The notes beneath the pieces are model-generated. The model was not told the DNA's origin. It worked only from the letters and a program-made list of their open reading frames with translations, and made no database searches. A program made the translations under genes and the position numbers. A stretch of 8,423 bases of DNA, taken from contig VBHE01000011.1 of the NCBI GenBank assembly GCA_005889515.1, forward strand, positions 863 to 9,285, read 5' to 3'. Below are positions 6,501 through 8,423 of the stretch, piece by piece (the stretch's first letter is position 1; each line of letters starts with the position of its first letter). The stretch is from Chloroflexota bacterium (GTDB lineage: Bacteria > Chloroflexota > Dormibacteria > Aeolococcales > Aeolococcaceae).

Positions 6501-6832
6501 TGCTCGTCGACCTCTGCGCCGCCATGGTGCTGACCCTGCTCGGCCGCCACGACGAGGCCATCTCGCGGTTGGAGCCGGTGCTGCCCGCCTGTGAGGCCAT
6601 CCACGCGGGCCCCGCCCGGACCGCGGCCCGGGCGCTGCTCGCCGAGGGGCTCCTCGCGGGTGGCGACAGAGCGGGCGCCCGAGCGCTTGTTGAGGCCACC
6701 AATGGCCAGGACTCGGGAGGCCTGGCCGGCGCCCTGGCCCTGCGCGCGCACGCCCGTCTCGGCGTCCCGGGGGCCGCCGCTCAGCTGGAGGCGGCGGCGC
6801 GGGCCCTGCGGGCTCCGGGGCTGAGTCCGTGA
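3575..6832 (+). CDS. Zinc-ribbon, class III nucleotide cyclase, AAA/STAND ATPase and TPR regulator
   Basis: A 1085-residue multidomain protein. Residues 7-50 carry two zinc ribbons (CAQC/CGAC and CSDC/CGRC). A class III cyclase domain (about 72-240) follows: metal-binding Asp82 (LFADVVGFT) and Asp126 (DKYMGDCLMALFG), substrate Lys122, and Asn189 and Arg193 (GDTVNVAARLE). Thr182 stands where animal enzymes have the adenine-specifying Asp, as in class IIIb cyclases. All catalytic positions are present, so cAMP synthesis is likely. The ATPase (about 253-520) begins VPLVGRDVEL and has Walker A GEAGIGKT (287-294), Walker B LLLIIDD (385-391) and the GGNPLYLREL motif. About 625-1070 is alanine- and leucine-rich helical repeat of TPR type. 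The order cyclase-ATPase-TPR resembles mammalian soluble adenylyl cyclase. ATG 3575 is chosen because the zinc ribbon starts there; earlier in-frame codons overlap the kinase gene. No clear Shine-Dalgarno precedes it, so translation may depend on the upstream gene. Confidence 0.93.
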   Translation: MAANRLCAQCGAESPVGSRFCGACGQALGGGWCSDCGFPNPPDHRFCGRCGSALHAADPEPVTDSTPDPGGERKLVTVLFADVVGFTAMSENTDPEVVARTVDRAFRRMAEVVVEHGGTVDKYMGDCLMALFGVPHAHENDAERAVATALAIRDLGGELQFSIGLNSGEVMVTAVGRDGDPTVIGDTVNVAARLEKTAGAGEILLGALTAELAGRRVVLRPREPALLKGKREPVPVWEAVALRADDAAPAGAESVPLVGRDVELTFLRAIWRRVVASRRANLVRISGEAGIGKTRLLDELARSLRGESRVVRTRYPAYGTPSGPRIAGEVVRQLGQLGETDVDDRLAALARTLPGPDGMAPSKMRQEYVWALRRLARTHADVTPLLLIIDDMHRAGEEALDLLAEVVPRDMDSPILLVLAGHSEPADWLRRLPDYTALSLTPLQEADATVLLDSLLPELPLDPASAEQLVTRAGGNPLYLRELVRLLQARAGLVPSSGAYHLAQRAALPATLQSVLAARLDALPGADKAALQHLSMFADGAGEAELIAVGLASPAEGLRRLVAAGLVRRRDDGGHAVVDPLLREVAYETMPHDLRARRHRLAAAVVTDAGEAAHHLDTAARHLPADTELQQLAATALGDAGLRLLNTHRHAEGTGLLLRAVELGLRDPDILLRLAHALLDISRGDEALPVLELVRVADGDEQRATDLLHTRANAISQRAPAEALPLYAEARRRWAALGNTRKEAWAVANAAYVRSNTGDIETAVRGLDEAVVLFERAGDRWGATSARGLLAVWRPEDPRVGEWLEAALGSAEELRDLSQQRDVRIALTWHHFIRSRWGGDADTVEVRAHAGRLAELAAGLGDVANEAQARAVLTYLARMGGRWEEAERLSLSLRRRPVEGGSSIETLVGAVLVSLDLPARAAEPMQLSRPVRTADPLSVLAAAIEAEALAFAGRADEAWEHLERRGHVAPAALGAVLVDLCAAMVLTLLGRHDEAISRLEPVLPACEAIHAGPARTAARALLAEGLLAGGDRAGARALVEATNGQDSGGLAGALALRAHARLGVPGAAAQLEAAARALRAPGLSP

Positions 6833-6859
6833 TCGACTAGGGCCAGGGAGGGAAGTGGG

Positions 6860-8347
6860 ATGTTCAGCCGGACGGTGCTCGCCAGTCTCAGTCTCCCGCT
6901 CGCCATGCTGCCCATGTCCCGCCAGCCGGTCGTCCCCGATGCCACGCCCCGAGCGGTCTGCGGCCCCGCTTCGCTTCACGAGTCGGGCGCCCAGGGCCGC
7001 GTCACCGCCGCCGACCTCGCCACCGGCCTCGGTTCGCATTGCAACCTGGAGATGCTCGGTCACGAGGGCACGCTCGGCGGGTTCCGCGTCCATCGCTACG
7101 TGGACCCGGCCGGCCACGAGTGCGCGTACTACGACACCACCCCGTACCTGCCGCTGCGGCAGGTCAGCGCCTTCGCCGACCCCGATCTGTCCGGCACGCA
7201 CGTGCTCGACATGTCCGATCCATCGCACCCCGTTCGCACCGCAGACCTGGAGACGCCGGCGATGCGCTCTCCGCACGAATCACTGAGCCTGAACGTCCGA
7301 CGCGGCCTGCTGGCCGCCAACATGGGCAACGCCGCCACGTCGGCCGGCATCGTGGACATCTACGACCTCGAGCAGGACTGCCGCCACCCCGTACTGCTCT
7401 CGAGCCTGCCCGTCGGAGTGGCCGGTCACGAGGGCAGCTTCTCGCCCGACGGCCTGACGTACTGGGCCACATCCCCGGTCGGCTACTTCCTCACCCTCGC
7501 CGTCAACAACCCCAGTCTCCACTTCGGCGGCCTGACCGCGGTCGACGTGTCGGACCCGGCCAACCCTCGCACGCTGTGGACCTCCCCCGACTATGTGACC
7601 CACGGGCTGAATGCGAGCCCGGACGGAAGAACGCTGTACATGGCCGACCTCGGACCGGACAAGGGCCTGCGGGTGCTGGACGTCACCGAGATCCAGGAGC
7701 GCCGCCCGAACCCCCGGGTGCGCCTGCTCGGCCACCTCGGCTGGGACACGGTGAGCCTGCCCCAGACGGACATCCCCGTCACCATCGGCGGGCACCCCTA
7801 CCTGGTCGAGGTCGATGAGTTCGCCAGCAATATCATCCGGTCGCTCCTCGACGGGTCGGGCTCGGATCCGGCAGCCTTCGTGGGCGCCGCGCGGATCATC
7901 GACGTCGACGATCCGGTCGACCCCAGGGTCGTGTCCGACATCCGCCTCGAGGTCCACGCACCCCAGGCCCGCGGGGGCGCCCAGGCCGCCGATCCCGGGG
8001 CATCCAGGAACGGCTATGCCGCCCACTACTGTGCCGTCCCGCGAGCGATCGAACCCGGCATCGTGGCCTGCTCCTTCATCGCGTCCGGCGTGCGCGTGTT
8101 CGACATCCACGATCCTGTACACCCCAGCGAGATCGCGTATTTCAACCCGCCGTTCGGCCGGCAGGGTGCCGGCGAAGCGCACGCACCGTACGACGCCTTC
8201 TCCGCACCGGCCTTCGTCCCCGAACGCGGTGAGATCTGGTACACGGACGGCAACTACGGCTTCTATGTGCTCCGCGTGACGAACGGGGTGTGGCAGGCAC
8301 AGCCTGGCGGGACGGTGGACGGCCGTTTCTCCGCCCTGCGGAGGTGA
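6860..8347 (+). CDS. Probable exported LVIVD-repeat beta-propeller protein
   Basis: A 495-residue protein starting at ATG 6860, behind a strong Shine-Dalgarno AGGGAGG (6845-6851, eight bases away) and 27 bases after the cyclase gene. Residues 1-20 (one Arg, then a hydrophobic run TVLASLSLPLAMLP) look like a short, somewhat weak signal sequence. Six repeats of LVIVD type are visible: GTHVLDMSDPSHPV (112), GIVDIYDLEQD (163), GLTAVDVSDPANPR (224), GLRVLDVTEIQERRPNPR (269), AARIIDVDDPVDPR (343) and GVRVFDIHDPVHPS (410). A degenerate seventh (YGFYVLRVTNG, 466) may close a propeller. Between them recur SPDG turns after a histidine (GHEGSFSPDG, THGLNASPDG). Six cysteines (34, 61, 88, 174, 391, 404) would allow disulfides outside the cell. 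LVIVD proteins are found on bacterial surfaces, and their biochemical role is mostly unknown. Its place after two regulators suggests it is their output or a sensor partner. Confidence 0.85.
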   Translation: MFSRTVLASLSLPLAMLPMSRQPVVPDATPRAVCGPASLHESGAQGRVTAADLATGLGSHCNLEMLGHEGTLGGFRVHRYVDPAGHECAYYDTTPYLPLRQVSAFADPDLSGTHVLDMSDPSHPVRTADLETPAMRSPHESLSLNVRRGLLAANMGNAATSAGIVDIYDLEQDCRHPVLLSSLPVGVAGHEGSFSPDGLTYWATSPVGYFLTLAVNNPSLHFGGLTAVDVSDPANPRTLWTSPDYVTHGLNASPDGRTLYMADLGPDKGLRVLDVTEIQERRPNPRVRLLGHLGWDTVSLPQTDIPVTIGGHPYLVEVDEFASNIIRSLLDGSGSDPAAFVGAARIIDVDDPVDPRVVSDIRLEVHAPQARGGAQAADPGASRNGYAAHYCAVPRAIEPGIVACSFIASGVRVFDIHDPVHPSEIAYFNPPFGRQGAGEAHAPYDAFSAPAFVPERGEIWYTDGNYGFYVLRVTNGVWQAQPGGTVDGRFSALRR

Positions 8348-8423
8348 ATCTCAGCGCGCGGTGAGCCGTTCGGTACGGGCAAGCGTGGCAGCGGGTCAAC
8401 CGCCGGCGAATCGCCCCCACAGG
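8348..8423. other. Short 3' flank without a supported gene
   Basis: No terminator with a T-run is seen after the propeller gene. On the minus strand eight open codons (LWGRFAGG) end at TGA 8398-8396 and could be the tail of a converging gene beyond the edge, but they are too few to call. Confidence 0.3.

Noticed and set aside
4481..7276. 931-codon open frame on the minus strand opposite the cyclase gene
   Set aside because: It lies opposite the cyclase gene and the start of the propeller gene, both with clear domains. Its composition (Arg, Gly, Gln rich, no motif) is typical of a shadow frame in GC-rich DNA.
8396..8422. Tail of a converging minus-strand gene (LWGRFAGG, stop)
   Set aside because: Eight codons are too few to distinguish a gene end from chance.

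Overview
The window is uniformly GC-rich DNA (my impression is about 70% GC) with bacterial genes, σ70-like promoters and signs of leaderless transcription. Together with a GAF histidine kinase and a cyclase-ATPase-TPR regulator, this suggests an actinobacterium or a high-GC Chloroflexota/Dormibacterota-type soil bacterium. No marker gene fixes the taxon, so this is inference.

Left part (1-1810), accessory in character. The window opens with the first 40 codons of a minus-strand MOSC-domain protein (start at 122), with its own promoter and Shine-Dalgarno site. A gap of about 430 bases rich in inverted repeats separates it from a divergent, intact small serine recombinase (resolvase/invertase type, 553-1185). 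The resolvase stop codon overlaps by 4 bases the stop of a minus-strand remnant of a large serine recombinase (1182-1439), which keeps only the first part of its catalytic domain. Both recombinase reading frames begin with the same arrangement: a -10 hexamer exactly six bases before the ATG and no Shine-Dalgarno, which predicts leaderless mRNAs. The next 370 bases hold no convincing gene but contain an inverted repeat, an 11-base direct repeat and a possible hairpin.

Middle (1811-2137). A short FKBP-type peptidyl-prolyl isomerase with all main pocket residues conserved stands alone behind a good Shine-Dalgarno.

Right part (2211-8347), probably one transcription unit. A clear σ70-like promoter (TTGCCT, 17 bases, TATAGT) drives a soluble GAF histidine kinase starting at GTG 2283. 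After 47 bases comes a 1085-residue protein made of a zinc ribbon, a class III nucleotide cyclase (class IIIb-like active site), an AAA/STAND-type ATPase and TPR-like helices. After 27 bases and a strong Shine-Dalgarno comes a 495-residue, probably exported, LVIVD-repeat beta-propeller protein. No response regulator is present in the window. The set looks like a signalling cassette in which phosphotransfer, cyclic-nucleotide synthesis and an extracytoplasmic propeller could be linked; that link is inferred from gene order only.

The last 76 bases hold no supported gene.
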